Positions 9,369 through 18,553 of a stretch of 64,000 nucleotides of DNA are shown here, piece after piece. Position 1 is the stretch's first letter, and the number at the start of each line of letters is the position of its first letter. Source of the stretch: Streptomyces sp. WM4235 (GTDB taxonomy: Bacteria > Actinomycetota > Actinomycetes > Streptomycetales > Streptomycetaceae); the NCBI RefSeq assembly GCF_001279725.1, contig NZ_LGDE01000304.1:17417-81416 (forward strand), written 5' to 3'. Below the pieces are notes generated by a model. That model did not search any database, was not told the DNA's origin, and saw only the letters and a program-made list of their open reading frames with translations. Made by a program: the position numbers and the translations under genes.

Positions 9369-10523
9369 ATGACCGTCACCGAACCGTCCGCCCCCGCCCG
9401 GCAGGTCATGCCCGCGGAGGAACGCCACGCCGCCGAACTCGCCTTCCTGGCCGCGCACGACACCGGGCCGCGCCCGCCCGGCTGGGCCCTCACCCCGCGC
9501 GCCGTCGTCACGTTCGTCTGCGGCAGCGAGGGCGCCGAACTGACCCTGCCCAAGCGGCGCGCCGGACTGCCCACCAAGCTGGTGATCGCGTCGAAGTTCG
9601 TCGGCGAACGCGCCCTGGTCGAACGGTGCGTGGTCACCCTCGCCGGCGAACGGGGTCTGCTGCTCACCGGCGAGCCCGGCACCGCCAAGTCGATGCTGTC
9701 CGAGCTGCTCGCCGCGGCCGTGTCCGGCACCAGCGCCCTCACCGTGCAGGGCACGGCGGGCACCACCGAGGACGCCTTCCGGTACGGCTGGAACTACGCC
9801 CTGCTGCTGGCCCAGGGCCCCACCTCGCAGGCCCTGGTCGACTCCCCCGTACTCGCCGCGATGCGCACGGGCCGGGTGGTGCGGGTCGAGGAGATCACCC
9901 GCTGCCTGCCGGAGGTACAGGACGCCCTGGTGTCGATCCTGTCCGACCGTCGGGTGAGCGTGCCCGAACTGACCTCGACCGAGGACGCGGTGGTGTCCGC
10001 CGCCCCCGGCTTCACCGTCATCGCCACCGCCAACCTCCGCGACCGCGGTGTCTCCGAGATGTCGGCCGCCCTGAAGCGGCGGTTCAACTTCGAGACGGTC
10101 GCGCCGATCGCGGACGCCGACGCCGAGGCCACGTTGATCCGGCGCCAGGCCGTCGCCGCGGTGCAGCGCGCCGGAGCCGCGTTCGGTGTCGACGACGCGG
10201 TGCTGGACGCCCTCGTCACCGTCTTCCGGGACCTGCGCTCGGGGCGCAGCGCCGAGGGCTGGGACGTCGAGCGGCCCGGTACGGTCATGTCCACCGCCGA
10301 GGCCGTGCAGGTGGCGGCCTCGCTGGGGGTGGCCGCCGCCTACCTGCCGGGCGGCGACGTCCTCGATCTGCTGCCGGGGCACCTGTTGGGTGTCGTGCGC
10401 AAGGACGACCCCGCCGACCACGGCCGGTTGTTGGGGTATTGGGACGGCCCGGTCCGCCGCCGTGCCGAGGACGGTTCGGCGATGTGGCGCCGGCTGTGGG
10501 ACCTGCGCGGGAGCCTGCGGTGA
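9369..10523 (+). CDS. MoxR-type AAA+ ATPase (YehL-like)
   Basis: 384 residues. The ATG at 9369 has a GGAGGA ribosome site five bases upstream. Walker A 'GEPGTAKS' is at residues 101-108, the Walker B strand 'VVRVEEI' at about 170-176, sensor-1 'IATANLRDR' near 218-226 and an arginine-finger pair in 'LKRRFNFE' near 237. This is the MoxR branch of AAA+ proteins, hexameric ATPases that usually act as chaperones with a partner carrying a VWA domain. That partner is encoded directly downstream with a GTGA overlap. The 90 residues before the P-loop are specific to this group and may contact the partner. The family call is secure; the substrate is unknown. Confidence 0.9.
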   Translation: MTVTEPSAPARQVMPAEERHAAELAFLAAHDTGPRPPGWALTPRAVVTFVCGSEGAELTLPKRRAGLPTKLVIASKFVGERALVERCVVTLAGERGLLLTGEPGTAKSMLSELLAAAVSGTSALTVQGTAGTTEDAFRYGWNYALLLAQGPTSQALVDSPVLAAMRTGRVVRVEEITRCLPEVQDALVSILSDRRVSVPELTSTEDAVVSAAPGFTVIATANLRDRGVSEMSAALKRRFNFETVAPIADADAEATLIRRQAVAAVQRAGAAFGVDDAVLDALVTVFRDLRSGRSAEGWDVERPGTVMSTAEAVQVAASLGVAAAYLPGGDVLDLLPGHLLGVVRKDDPADHGRLLGYWDGPVRRRAEDGSAMWRRLWDLRGSLR

Positions 10524-13500
10524 CGATGGTCGATCCGAGGGACGCCGTGGAGGCGCTCGCCGCGTGCCGGGAGCCGTACCTGCTGGGGGTGCGGCATCAC
10601 AGTCCGGCCCTCGCGGCGATGGTGCCGGCGCTGCTGGACGCGGCGGGCGCGGAGGTGCTCTGCGTGGAGCTTCCCGCCGAGTTCCAATCGTGGTGGGAGT
10701 ACGTCGCGGATCCCGAGACGGTGGCCCCGGTCGCGCTGGCGGGCCAGGGGCGGGACGGGCGCCTGGCGTTCTACCCGTTCGCCGACTTCTCCCCCGAGCT
10801 GGCGGCGATCCGCTGGGCGCGGGAGCGCGGTGTGGAAGTGGTCTGCTGTGACCTGCCGTTGGCCGATGGCGGATGGTCCCTTCCGGACGCGCCGGCGGGC
10901 CTGCTGCCGGTGGGCCCGGACCGGCCGGTGCCGGCGTCGGGCACGCCCGACGGGCCTGCCCCGGACGCCGTGGTCCCGTCGGGCGACGGGCCGGTCTCGG
11001 GCCGACGTTCCTTCGCCGAGGCGCTCGCCGCGTCCGGCACGGGGCGCGAGGGCGACGACCTCTGGGACCGCGCGGTCGAGGTACAGGCCCCGGGCTGCTC
11101 CCCCGAGGCCGTGCGTCGGGCGGCGCTCGGCGTGGGCTGGGCGCTGCGCGCGGACGGCGACGTGCCCGCGCGGGACCTGGCCCGCGAGGCGCACATGCGG
11201 GCCGTCATCGCCGCCGCGTCCGCCGGGGGGCGCCGGGTCGCCGCGCTGATCGGCGCCTTCCACGCCCCGGCCCTCCTGCCGACCGACGCCGCGGTGGCCG
11301 ACGTCGCGGTGGGCGCCGGCAAGGACACCGGCGCGGCGACGCAGGACACCGGCGTGTCGAGGTCGGACGCCGCCGGCGCGCGCTTCCGCGACGATGCCGC
11401 GGTGGCTGCCGACGACGTCGTGGTGGCCTCGTTCGTGCCGTACTCCTTCGACCTCCTCGACTCCCGCTCCGGTTATCCGGCCGGCATCCGGGACCCGCTG
11501 TGGCAGCAGGCCGTGTTCGAGGCCGGCGGGGACCCGGTGCGGGTCCGGGACGCGGCCTCGGTCGCCGTGACCGGGGTCTGTCGGGAGCTGCGCCGGGCCG
11601 GGCACACGGCGGGCACCGGGGAGGCGGCGGAGACGCTGCGGCTCGCCTGCGACCTGGCGATGCTGCGCGGGCTGACCGCGCCCGGGCGCGGGGAACTGCT
11701 GGAGGCGGTCATGACCGTCCTCGGACAGGGCGAACCGCTGGGTCGGGGGCGGGCGTTGGCCCGCGCCCTGGAGGCCGTGCTGATCGGGGCGGGGCGCGGC
11801 AGGATCACCCCGCACGCCCCGCGTTCGGGGCTCGGTCCCGCCGTCGAGGAGGAGTTGACGGCGCTGCGACTGCCGTCGCCGCGTGATCCCGCTCCCCGGG
11901 AAGTCCGGCTGGATCCGTTGCGTTCCGAGCTGGACGGCCGCCGCGAGGTCATGTTGCAACGGCTGCTGGTGTGCGGCGCCGGGTACGGGGAGCCCGTCGC
12001 CGTGGCCGCCACCGGCGACGGCACCGCGCTCGGGAGCAAGTGGCGGCTGTCCTGGACCCCGTCCGTGCCCGCCCGGCTGGACCTGGTCGGCGTCCGCGGC
12101 GTGACCGCCGCCCAGGCGGCCGCCGGGACGCTGCGTGACGTCGCGCGCCGCGCGGCCGAGGAGGGGGGCCCGACCCCGGCGCAGATCCTGACCGGGCTGC
12201 GCGCGGCCGCGCGGTGTGATCTGCCCGCGCTGGTCGACGTACGGCTGGAGGAGGCCGCCGCGATCCTCCCGGAGACCGCCGGACTGCCGGAACTCCTCGA
12301 ATCGCTGGACCTGTTGGAGGGACTGGGCCGGGGCCACCTCCCCGGGACGTCGGAGGGGGCGCGGGTGCGCGCCGAGGCACTCTCGGAGGAGTTGGTGGAG
12401 GCCTCCGTACGATCCCTGCCCGGGCTCGCCGGCAGCGAGGACCCCGCCGACGCGGGCGCCCTGGTGGCCCTCGCCGACCGGGCCGCCGGCCGGCACCTGG
12501 GGCTGCGGCTGGATTCCGCCCTGGCGGAACTGGCTTCCTCCGCGTCCCCGTTGATGCAGGGCGCGGCCCTGGCCGTACGGGTCCTGCTGGACCTGGATCC
12601 GGCGCACGGGCTCGGCGAGCGCGCGGCGGGTTGGGTCGACGGCGCCGGCACGCCGGACGCCCGGCGTGCCCTGACCCGCCGGCTGACCGGTCTGCTCACG
12701 GCCGCCGGCCCGCTGCTCGGCTCCTCCCCGACCGTACTCACCCCCCTGCTGGACCGGGTGGACGACCTCGCGGACGATCGGTTCCTGGACCGGCTGCCGG
12801 CGCTGCGCGGCGGCTTCGACGCGCTCTCCCCCGCCGCCCGCGACCGGCTGCTGGACACCGTCACCGAACGGCTCGGGGACCGCCTGGACCTCTCGCTGGA
12901 CGCACCGCCCGGGCTGCTCGCCCTCTGGGCGGCGGCGGACGCGGCGGGCCTCGCCGCCCTCAAGGACCTGCCGCTGCCCGCCGCGGACACCGAAGCGCCC
13001 GACGTCCCGGAGGGCACGGCCGCCCCGCGGCCCGTCGATCCCGGGTCGCGGCGCCTGTCCCCCGCCGACCGGTGGCGGCTGCTGCTCGGGCGGCAGCGCG
13101 ACCGGCTGCCGTCCGGTGCGCGGGGCTACGCGCGGGCGCTCGACGAGCTGTACGGCGCCGGGCGCGGCGAGGGCTCCGCCGATCTGGACGACGGCCGCGG
13201 CTCGGGCGGGGGTCTGGAAGCCTCGTTCCCCACGGCCCGGGAGTGGTCCGAGGAGTTGGAGGCCCTGTTCGGCGCCGATGTGCGGGAGGAGGTGTTGGCC
13301 GACGCCGCGGACGCGGGCCGGGTCGATGTGCTGGCCCAGTTGGACCCCACCTCGGTGCGTCCCTCGATGGAGCTGTTGACCTCGGTGCTCTCGCTGGCCG
13401 GCGGGATGCCCGAACAGCAGTTGGCGCGGCTGCGACCCCTGGTGCGGCGTCTGGTCGACGAGCTGGCCCGGGAGCTGGCCACCCGACTGCGCCCGACACT

Positions 13501-14170
13501 GTCGGGGTTGGCGACGCCGCGCCCGACCCGACGCCCCGGCGGGAAGCTGGACCTGGCCAGGACGCTGCGGGCCAACCTGGCGCACACCCGGCGATCGGCG
13601 GACGGGCGGGTGGTGGTCGTCCCGGAGCGGCCCGTGTTCAGTACGCGGGCGAGCCGGGAGGCCGACTGGCGGCTGATCCTGGTGGTCGACGTCTCCGGTT
13701 CGATGGAGGCCTCGGTGGTCTGGTCGGCCCTGACGGCGGCCGTGCTGGGCGGGGTTCCCACCCTGTCCACCCACTTCCTGGCGTTCTCGACCCAGGTCGT
13801 CGACCTCACGGACCGCGTCGACGATCCGCTGTCGTTGCTGTTGGAGGTACGGGTCGGCGGCGGTACGCACATCGCCGCCGGGCTCGCGCACGCCCGGTCG
13901 CTGATCACCGTTCCGAGCCGCACCCTGGTCGTCGTGGTGAGCGACTTCGAGGAGGGGGCGCCGCTCGGCGGGCTGCTCGGCGAGGTGCGTGCGCTGGTCG
14001 CTTCCGGCGCGCACCTGTTGGGTTGCGCCGCGCTCGACGACGCGGGCGCGCCCCGGTACTCGGCGGCCATCGCACGGCAACTCGTCGCGGCCGGCATGCC
14101 GGTGGCCGCTCTCAGTCCCCTCGCTCTCGCCCGCTGGGTGGGCGAACGCCTCCGTGGAGATGTCCGTTGA
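10520..14170 (+). CDS. DUF5682 - VWA fusion protein (YehM-YehP-like)
   Basis: 1216 residues. The GTG at 10520 overlaps the moxR stop and is better spaced from GGGAG than the ATG six bases later. Residues about 20-40 contain 'YLLGVRHHSPALAAMVPALL', which I recognise as the start of DUF5682. At about residues 1049-1216 there is a VWA domain with an intact metal-ion site: DVSGS(M) near 1055, the threonine in 'GGGTHIAAG' near 1113, and 'VVVVSDFEEG' further on. In E. coli the DUF5682-like protein (YehM) and the VWA protein (YehP) are separate; here they are one chain. VWA proteins bind metal and present or hold partners of MoxR ATPases. The last bases overlap the SWIM gene. Confidence 0.85.
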   Translation: MTMVDPRDAVEALAACREPYLLGVRHHSPALAAMVPALLDAAGAEVLCVELPAEFQSWWEYVADPETVAPVALAGQGRDGRLAFYPFADFSPELAAIRWARERGVEVVCCDLPLADGGWSLPDAPAGLLPVGPDRPVPASGTPDGPAPDAVVPSGDGPVSGRRSFAEALAASGTGREGDDLWDRAVEVQAPGCSPEAVRRAALGVGWALRADGDVPARDLAREAHMRAVIAAASAGGRRVAALIGAFHAPALLPTDAAVADVAVGAGKDTGAATQDTGVSRSDAAGARFRDDAAVAADDVVVASFVPYSFDLLDSRSGYPAGIRDPLWQQAVFEAGGDPVRVRDAASVAVTGVCRELRRAGHTAGTGEAAETLRLACDLAMLRGLTAPGRGELLEAVMTVLGQGEPLGRGRALARALEAVLIGAGRGRITPHAPRSGLGPAVEEELTALRLPSPRDPAPREVRLDPLRSELDGRREVMLQRLLVCGAGYGEPVAVAATGDGTALGSKWRLSWTPSVPARLDLVGVRGVTAAQAAAGTLRDVARRAAEEGGPTPAQILTGLRAAARCDLPALVDVRLEEAAAILPETAGLPELLESLDLLEGLGRGHLPGTSEGARVRAEALSEELVEASVRSLPGLAGSEDPADAGALVALADRAAGRHLGLRLDSALAELASSASPLMQGAALAVRVLLDLDPAHGLGERAAGWVDGAGTPDARRALTRRLTGLLTAAGPLLGSSPTVLTPLLDRVDDLADDRFLDRLPALRGGFDALSPAARDRLLDTVTERLGDRLDLSLDAPPGLLALWAAADAAGLAALKDLPLPAADTEAPDVPEGTAAPRPVDPGSRRLSPADRWRLLLGRQRDRLPSGARGYARALDELYGAGRGEGSADLDDGRGSGGGLEASFPTAREWSEELEALFGADVREEVLADAADAGRVDVLAQLDPTSVRPSMELLTSVLSLAGGMPEQQLARLRPLVRRLVDELARELATRLRPTLSGLATPRPTRRPGGKLDLARTLRANLAHTRRSADGRVVVVPERPVFSTRASREADWRLILVVDVSGSMEASVVWSALTAAVLGGVPTLSTHFLAFSTQVVDLTDRVDDPLSLLLEVRVGGGTHIAAGLAHARSLITVPSRTLVVVVSDFEEGAPLGGLLGEVRALVASGAHLLGCAALDDAGAPRYSAAIARQLVAAGMPVAALSPLALARWVGERLRGDVR

Positions 14171-16080
14171 GTACCGATCTGTTGCCGCCCGTCGTCCCCG
14201 AGGTCCTCGCGGAGGCGGTGGAGAACCTCACCGCGCGGCTGCGCAAGAAGTTGGACGCGGCCATCGAGGCGTGCGCCTCGGAGGCGGTGGCCGGGCCGGA
14301 CGGGAGCGTGAGCGTCCGCTTCGGCGAGGATGCCGTGGTGACCCTGCGTCCGGGCCCTTCGGGGGTGGTCACGGCGGCCGACGAGGCCGTCTGCGGTTGC
14401 CTGCTGGCACCGCGCTGCCTGCATCGGGCCGCCGTGCTGGGGGCGGCCCCGCTCGCCGATCCCGAGCAGCTCGCCCCCGCCGGGCCGGCGGCCGACGCCG
14501 AACCGGATCCGGCCCAGGCGGGGACGCCGCCCGAGAGCGGTGTGGTGGTGGGGGCCGGTCCGCAAGCGCCTGCGGTGCCCGGGGCCACGACACCCGGGGC
14601 CTCCGCCGGGGCTCCGCCGCCGACCGCACCCGAGCCGCCGACCGCCGCGCAACTGCGGGCCTCGGCGGCGCTGTGGGAGGCGGCGGCCGCCGCTCTGGCC
14701 GCCGGGGTCGCGGCCGGCGGTGCGGTGGTGCAGGCCGAGCTGCTGCGGGCCGCGCACAGTGCCCGCCTCGCCGGGCTGCCGCGCGGCGAGGCCGCCGCCC
14801 TGCGCGTCGTACGGGGGTTGCGGGCGGCGCGGGAGCGCAGTGCCGCCCAGCGGCTCGGGGCCCTCACCGAGGCCTTCCGCGAACTGCTGCACGTCGCGGG
14901 GCTGACGGCCTCCGGAGCCGGCGGGCTCGCGCTCACGGGCACCGGCCGCCGCGCCTACGAGGCGGGCGGGAGCCTGCGGGTGCACGGGCTGTGCCGCGAG
15001 CCCGTGTTGTCCGCCACCGGCTACGGCGGTGTGGTCACCCATCTGGTGGGCGCGGACGGCTCCCGCTACTCCGTGTCGGACGTCCGCCCCGGCGGGCTCG
15101 CCCGGGCCCGGGGCGCCGGGTCCGCGTCCGTGGCCCTCGGTGGGGCCGTCCTCGACCACGCCGGGCTGGCGCGCGGGGGTCTGCGCGTCGTCGGCGCGAC
15201 GGTGTCCGCGGACGGGCGTCTGGGTGCGGGACGCGGGGTCCAGGCGACTCCGCTGCGCGGGATCGCCTGGACCGACGAGCCCGCCGCCGCGCTGTTCGCC
15301 CGTCCGGCGGCGGAGGCGGTGGCAGGCCTGCTCGCCGACCCCGAGGGCGAGCCCGAGCTGCTGGGCTGCGACGTCCGGGTCGTCGGCGGGGCCGGCGAGC
15401 ACCTGTTGGTACGGGAGCTGTCGTCCGACGGGACCGTGCGCGCGGACGCGCCCGTGCTCCGGCTGCGCCCGGCGCATCCGCATCCCGAGTTGCCGCACAC
15501 GGCCAACCTGCGCCGGTTGGCGGGGTGTCCGGGCCTGGCGATCCGGGTGCTGGGCCGTCCGGATCCGGACCGGGCGGCCACCCTGGGTGCGCTGGCCGTC
15601 GGTCCGGTGCCGGGGGCTCGGTACACGCTGCGGTTGCCCGAGGAGTGGCTCGGCCGGGCCGACCTGGGCTACGACCGCCTCCAGGGTTCCCACCTTCCGG
15701 ACGGGGCGCCCGAGCTCCCGGAGGGTGACGGCGGGCCCCTCGCCGGTCCGATCGGGGGCGAGGCGGATCCGTTGGCCGGGTCCCCGCTGTGGCGGGTGCG
15801 CAGGCTTCTGGAGACCGGGGTGGCGGGCGGTCGCCGGGCCGTGGCGGAGGCCGCCAGGGGGCCGGAGCCGCTCGGCCTGCGCGGCCCGCTGCGCCGTTCG
15901 GGCTTCGGGGCGGCGGCGGATCTGGCCACCGCCCTGGCCGTCGAGGCGGACCGGCGCCCCCGGGATGCCTTCGGCCGCCTCACCGACGCCTCGGCCGACC
16001 GCTACGCCTGGGCCTGGCTCGCCTCGGCCACCCACCTCGGTGCGGCGGAACGCTCGTTGGTGGCGGCTTCCTGGTCCTGA
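14167..16080 (+). CDS. SWIM zinc-finger protein (YehQ-like)
   Basis: 637 residues starting at a TTG that overlaps the preceding TGA. A SWIM motif CxCx5CxH is visible at residues 76-86 ('CGCLLAPRCLH'), the signature of a zinc-binding fold that contacts DNA or proteins. Residues about 95-165 are a Pro/Ala-rich linker. The remaining 470 residues are a conserved-looking region of alternating beta and helical segments without a known catalytic motif. The partner genes upstream (MoxR ATPase, VWA) match the gene set around E. coli yehQ. It is the last gene of the block; a hairpin follows at 16088. Confidence 0.82.
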   Translation: MSTDLLPPVVPEVLAEAVENLTARLRKKLDAAIEACASEAVAGPDGSVSVRFGEDAVVTLRPGPSGVVTAADEAVCGCLLAPRCLHRAAVLGAAPLADPEQLAPAGPAADAEPDPAQAGTPPESGVVVGAGPQAPAVPGATTPGASAGAPPPTAPEPPTAAQLRASAALWEAAAAALAAGVAAGGAVVQAELLRAAHSARLAGLPRGEAAALRVVRGLRAARERSAAQRLGALTEAFRELLHVAGLTASGAGGLALTGTGRRAYEAGGSLRVHGLCREPVLSATGYGGVVTHLVGADGSRYSVSDVRPGGLARARGAGSASVALGGAVLDHAGLARGGLRVVGATVSADGRLGAGRGVQATPLRGIAWTDEPAAALFARPAAEAVAGLLADPEGEPELLGCDVRVVGGAGEHLLVRELSSDGTVRADAPVLRLRPAHPHPELPHTANLRRLAGCPGLAIRVLGRPDPDRAATLGALAVGPVPGARYTLRLPEEWLGRADLGYDRLQGSHLPDGAPELPEGDGGPLAGPIGGEADPLAGSPLWRVRRLLETGVAGGRRAVAEAARGPEPLGLRGPLRRSGFGAAADLATALAVEADRRPRDAFGRLTDASADRYAWAWLASATHLGAAERSLVAASWS

Positions 16081-16087
16081 GCCGGTC

Positions 16088-16120
16088 GTCTCCCGCGTGG
16101 GCGCCGGCGGCGCGGGAGAC
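16088..16120 (+). terminator. Hairpin terminator closing the MoxR/VWA/SWIM block
   Basis: Perfect 10-bp arms GTCTCCCGCG and CGCGGGAGAC surround a GC-rich loop just after the SWIM stop. The following stretch up to 16385 holds no gene I can support; it presumably carries the promoter of the HNH lipoprotein gene. Confidence 0.7.
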
Positions 16121-16385
16121 GCCGGAGCCCGCCGATCGTGCGAGATCGGACACACCCGACGGCGGCGGACGGAGCATCACGAAGCGTGTGGAAAGCCCCG
16201 GTACCGGGGCAACCGTGCCCCGTGGGCGCGCGGTTGCCCCGGTCGCCCGCGCCCGGCCCGCCGGACCGTCCCGGGACGCCTCCCTGACGGCCCGTGACAC
16301 TCCGCGCGACACGCACGGATCGAATGTCCGGGTATGGGTAGGCTCCCCCGGGACAGCGTGCGGGAGTTCGAACCAGGGTGGATTC

Positions 16386-17126
16386 ATGGAACGTCAGACA
16401 GGGGCGCGCGGCCTCGCGGTGACCGTCGCGCTGCTGCTCGGGGTGACCGGATGCAGCCAGACCGGCGCCGGTGGGAGCACCGACGGGAAGGGCGACACGC
16501 GGGCGCCGCGCACCTCGGCCTCACCCTCCGCGCCGTCCGGGGGCGACGCGAAGCCGACCCGGGGCGACGTACTGCCCGGCATGGTCAGCGCGGCCGTCGC
16601 CCGGACACAGCTGGCCGCGTTGAAGATCGGCAAGCCCGGCACGATGGCCGGCTACAGCCGCGCCAAGTTCACGCACTGGGCCGAGCAGGGCAACAAGTGC
16701 GACACCCGCGAGGTCGTCCTCAAGCGCGACGGCAAGGACGTCGCCCAGGACTCCGAGTGCCGCGCCTCGTCCGGTGCGTGGAAGAGCCTGTACGACGGGC
16801 TGGAGTTCAGCGAGGCGTCGAAGCTGGACATCGACCACATGGTCCCGCTCGCCGAGGGCTGGCGCTCCGGCGCCGCCGACTGGGACGCGGCCCGGCGCAA
16901 GGCGTTCGCGAACGACCTGACCCGCCCCCAGCTGCTGGCGGTCTCGGCCGCGTCGAACCGTTCCAAGGGCGACCAGAGCCCGGACCTGTGGCAGCCGCCG
17001 GACAAGGCGAGCTGGTGCCAGTACGGACGCGCCTGGACCACCGTGAAGTCGCACTACGAGCTGACCGTCACCGAACCGGAGAAAGCCATGCTCACCACCA
17101 TGATCGACACCTGCGCGGGCTCATGA
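16386..17126 (+). CDS. Secreted HNH-type nuclease lipoprotein (GmrSD C-terminal/DUF1524-like)
   Basis: 246 residues. The N terminus is a lipoprotein signal: a short positive stretch, a hydrophobic core and the lipobox 'GVTGC' around residue 22. A Thr/Ser/Pro-rich linker follows to about residue 60. The C-terminal half carries an HNH pattern: 'DIDHMVPLAEGW', then 'FANDLTRPQLLAVSAASNRSKGDQ' (abridged: N and K positions typical of His-Me finger nucleases), then 'PDLWQPP'. Such proteins degrade extracellular DNA for nutrient recovery or antagonise neighbours. The ATG follows an AGGGTGG site. A small gene overlaps the stop in an ATGA junction. Confidence 0.82.
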   Translation: MERQTGARGLAVTVALLLGVTGCSQTGAGGSTDGKGDTRAPRTSASPSAPSGGDAKPTRGDVLPGMVSAAVARTQLAALKIGKPGTMAGYSRAKFTHWAEQGNKCDTREVVLKRDGKDVAQDSECRASSGAWKSLYDGLEFSEASKLDIDHMVPLAEGWRSGAADWDAARRKAFANDLTRPQLLAVSAASNRSKGDQSPDLWQPPDKASWCQYGRAWTTVKSHYELTVTEPEKAMLTTMIDTCAGS

Positions 17127-17410
17127 CCGAGGCGGACCGGCACGACGCGGCGCAAGAGTGGACGGACACGGTCGTGGCCGGCCCCGGCGGCGCCATGACC
17201 GACGAGGTCGGCGTGATCACCGGTGAGCTGACGCTCCGCACGGTCGCGGGAGCCGATGGCAAGATCCGGTTCGACATCCAGTACCTGGACGCCGACGAGT
17301 GGTACACGCTCACGGGCAGCCCCCTCCCGCACGGAGACCCGCACGCCCTGCACCGCGCGGCCCTCGCGGCCGTCCGTGTCGGCGGCGGGGCCGAGGTCCC
17401 GTCCGGCTGA
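17123..17410 (+). CDS. Small hypothetical protein coupled to the HNH nuclease gene
   Basis: 95 residues, not recognised. It begins at an ATG overlapping the stop of the nuclease gene, so it is translated with it. The protein is acidic, has no signal peptide and no cysteine, and has a central predicted beta region ('GELTLRT' through 'KIRFDIQYLDADEWYTL'). Because it is cytoplasmic and coupled to a nuclease gene, an immunity-like role is conceivable, but the nuclease appears to be exported and nothing in the sequence demonstrates inhibition. Confidence 0.65.
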   Translation: MTEADRHDAAQEWTDTVVAGPGGAMTDEVGVITGELTLRTVAGADGKIRFDIQYLDADEWYTLTGSPLPHGDPHALHRAALAAVRVGGGAEVPSG

Positions 17411-17647
17411 CCCCCCGGTCGCCCGCCGCGCCGCCCCGAGGGTCCGGGGACCGGTCACGGGGCGGTGACCTGGGCGGGGATCCCGAGGTCGCGGCGAGTC
17501 CGACGGCCCCGGCGCGTCCGATGACCCCACCCCGGGGCTCCTGGTCGACCCACCCCGCCTCCTGGGATGCCTCTCAGAGCGAACTCGCTGGTCAGGGGGA
17601 CGGCCACCTGACAGACTGAAACGGCTCGATCACCCCAGGAGGACAAG

Positions 17648-17839
17648 ATGGCAGACGAAACAGACACCCCGCAGAACGAGTCCCCGGCCGACGAGGCCAA
17701 GCGCAAGTTCCGGGAGGCCCTGGAGCGCAACGCCGCGAATGCCCAGTCCCAGCAGTCGCACCAGAGCCGGGCGAAGGTGCAGGGTTCCAGCAGCGGCCCC
17801 GGCGGCAAGAACAAGAAGGTCCGTCGCAAGACCGGCTGA
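17648..17839 (+). CDS. DUF5302 family small protein
   Basis: 63 residues, preceded by a strong AGGAGGAC ribosome site. The 'EAKRKFREALERNAA' core is the recognisable DUF5302 signature, and the C terminus is a basic 'GGKNKKVRRKTG' tail. The rest is low-complexity Gln/Ser. It is widespread in Streptomyces and of unknown function; the charge pattern suggests nucleic-acid or ribosome contact (inference). The 237 bases before it hold no gene; those up to 18039 hold only the rodlin promoter region. Confidence 0.8.
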   Translation: MADETDTPQNESPADEAKRKFREALERNAANAQSQQSHQSRAKVQGSSSGPGGKNKKVRRKTG

Positions 17840-18039
17840 CCACGGACCGACCGCTGCCCCGCCGGGAGGCTCCACCCGGCGGCGTGGGCGGCGACCGCGC
17901 CGACCGCGGGGGCGGGTCGTCGCAGGGCCCCCGGAACGGATGATTGGGCCGCATGGGTGACGGGCGATAACCACATGCCGTGAGGACAGTTGATCAGGGC
18001 GTCCCGCCGGGGACAGCTCATGCGACAGAAGGATCCTCA

Positions 18040-18450
18040 ATGCTCAAGAAGTTCATGGCCACCGCCGCAGTCACCGCCTCCGTCATCGGCGCGGGCGCCG
18101 TTGCGGCCACCCCGGCTATGGCGATCGGCAACGACAACGGCGTGAACACGGTCAACGGCAACAACGCCTCGCAGATCTACGGCAACCAGGAGACCGAAGG
18201 CGCCATGAGCCCCCAGCTCAGCGCCATCCAGGGTTCGCTGAACAAGCTCTGCGTGGGCCTGCCCGCGAAGGTCAACGCCCAGTCGATCCTCGCCGCGATC
18301 AACGTCGGCGTCCAGGACATCAACGTCCTGTCGAACCCGCAGAACCAGCAGTGCGCGGAGAACTCCACCCAGGCGAAGGGCGACGAGTCCCTGTCGCACA
18401 TCGTGGACAACATCCCGGTCCTCTCCGGGAACCTCTCCGCCGGCAGCTGA
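18040..18450 (+). CDS. Rodlin (spore-surface rodlet protein)
   Basis: 136 residues with a Sec signal peptide ('MLKKFMATAAVTASVIGAG' through 'ATPAMA'). The mature part has the rodlin features: an Asn/Gly-rich start ('GNDNGVNTVNGNN'), 'TEGAMSPQLS', 'GSLNKLC', and 'NQQCAENSTQAKGDESLSHI' with the two conserved cysteines. Rodlins RdlA/RdlB organise chaplin fibres into rodlets on aerial hyphae and spores. The ATG is preceded by AGAAGGA at a six-base spacing. Only one rodlin is present here, whereas S. coelicolor has two adjacent divergent copies. Confidence 0.9.
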   Translation: MLKKFMATAAVTASVIGAGAVAATPAMAIGNDNGVNTVNGNNASQIYGNQETEGAMSPQLSAIQGSLNKLCVGLPAKVNAQSILAAINVGVQDINVLSNPQNQQCAENSTQAKGDESLSHIVDNIPVLSGNLSAGS

Positions 18451-18460
18451 CCCGGTCGAA

Positions 18461-18499
18461 CCGAACCGGCGTGACGACTCGCTCGTCACGCCGGTTCGG
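18461..18499 (+). terminator. Perfect 17-bp terminator hairpin after rodlin
   Basis: The arms CCGAACCGGCGTGACGA and its exact inverted copy enclose the loop CTCGC. The hairpin lies 10 bases after the rodlin stop. Its size suits a highly expressed gene. Confidence 0.85.
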
Positions 18500-18553
18500 C
18501 GTTTCCGGCGCGGCCGTTCCACCCGTGACCGTTCTGCTTCGCACCGAAAGGTT

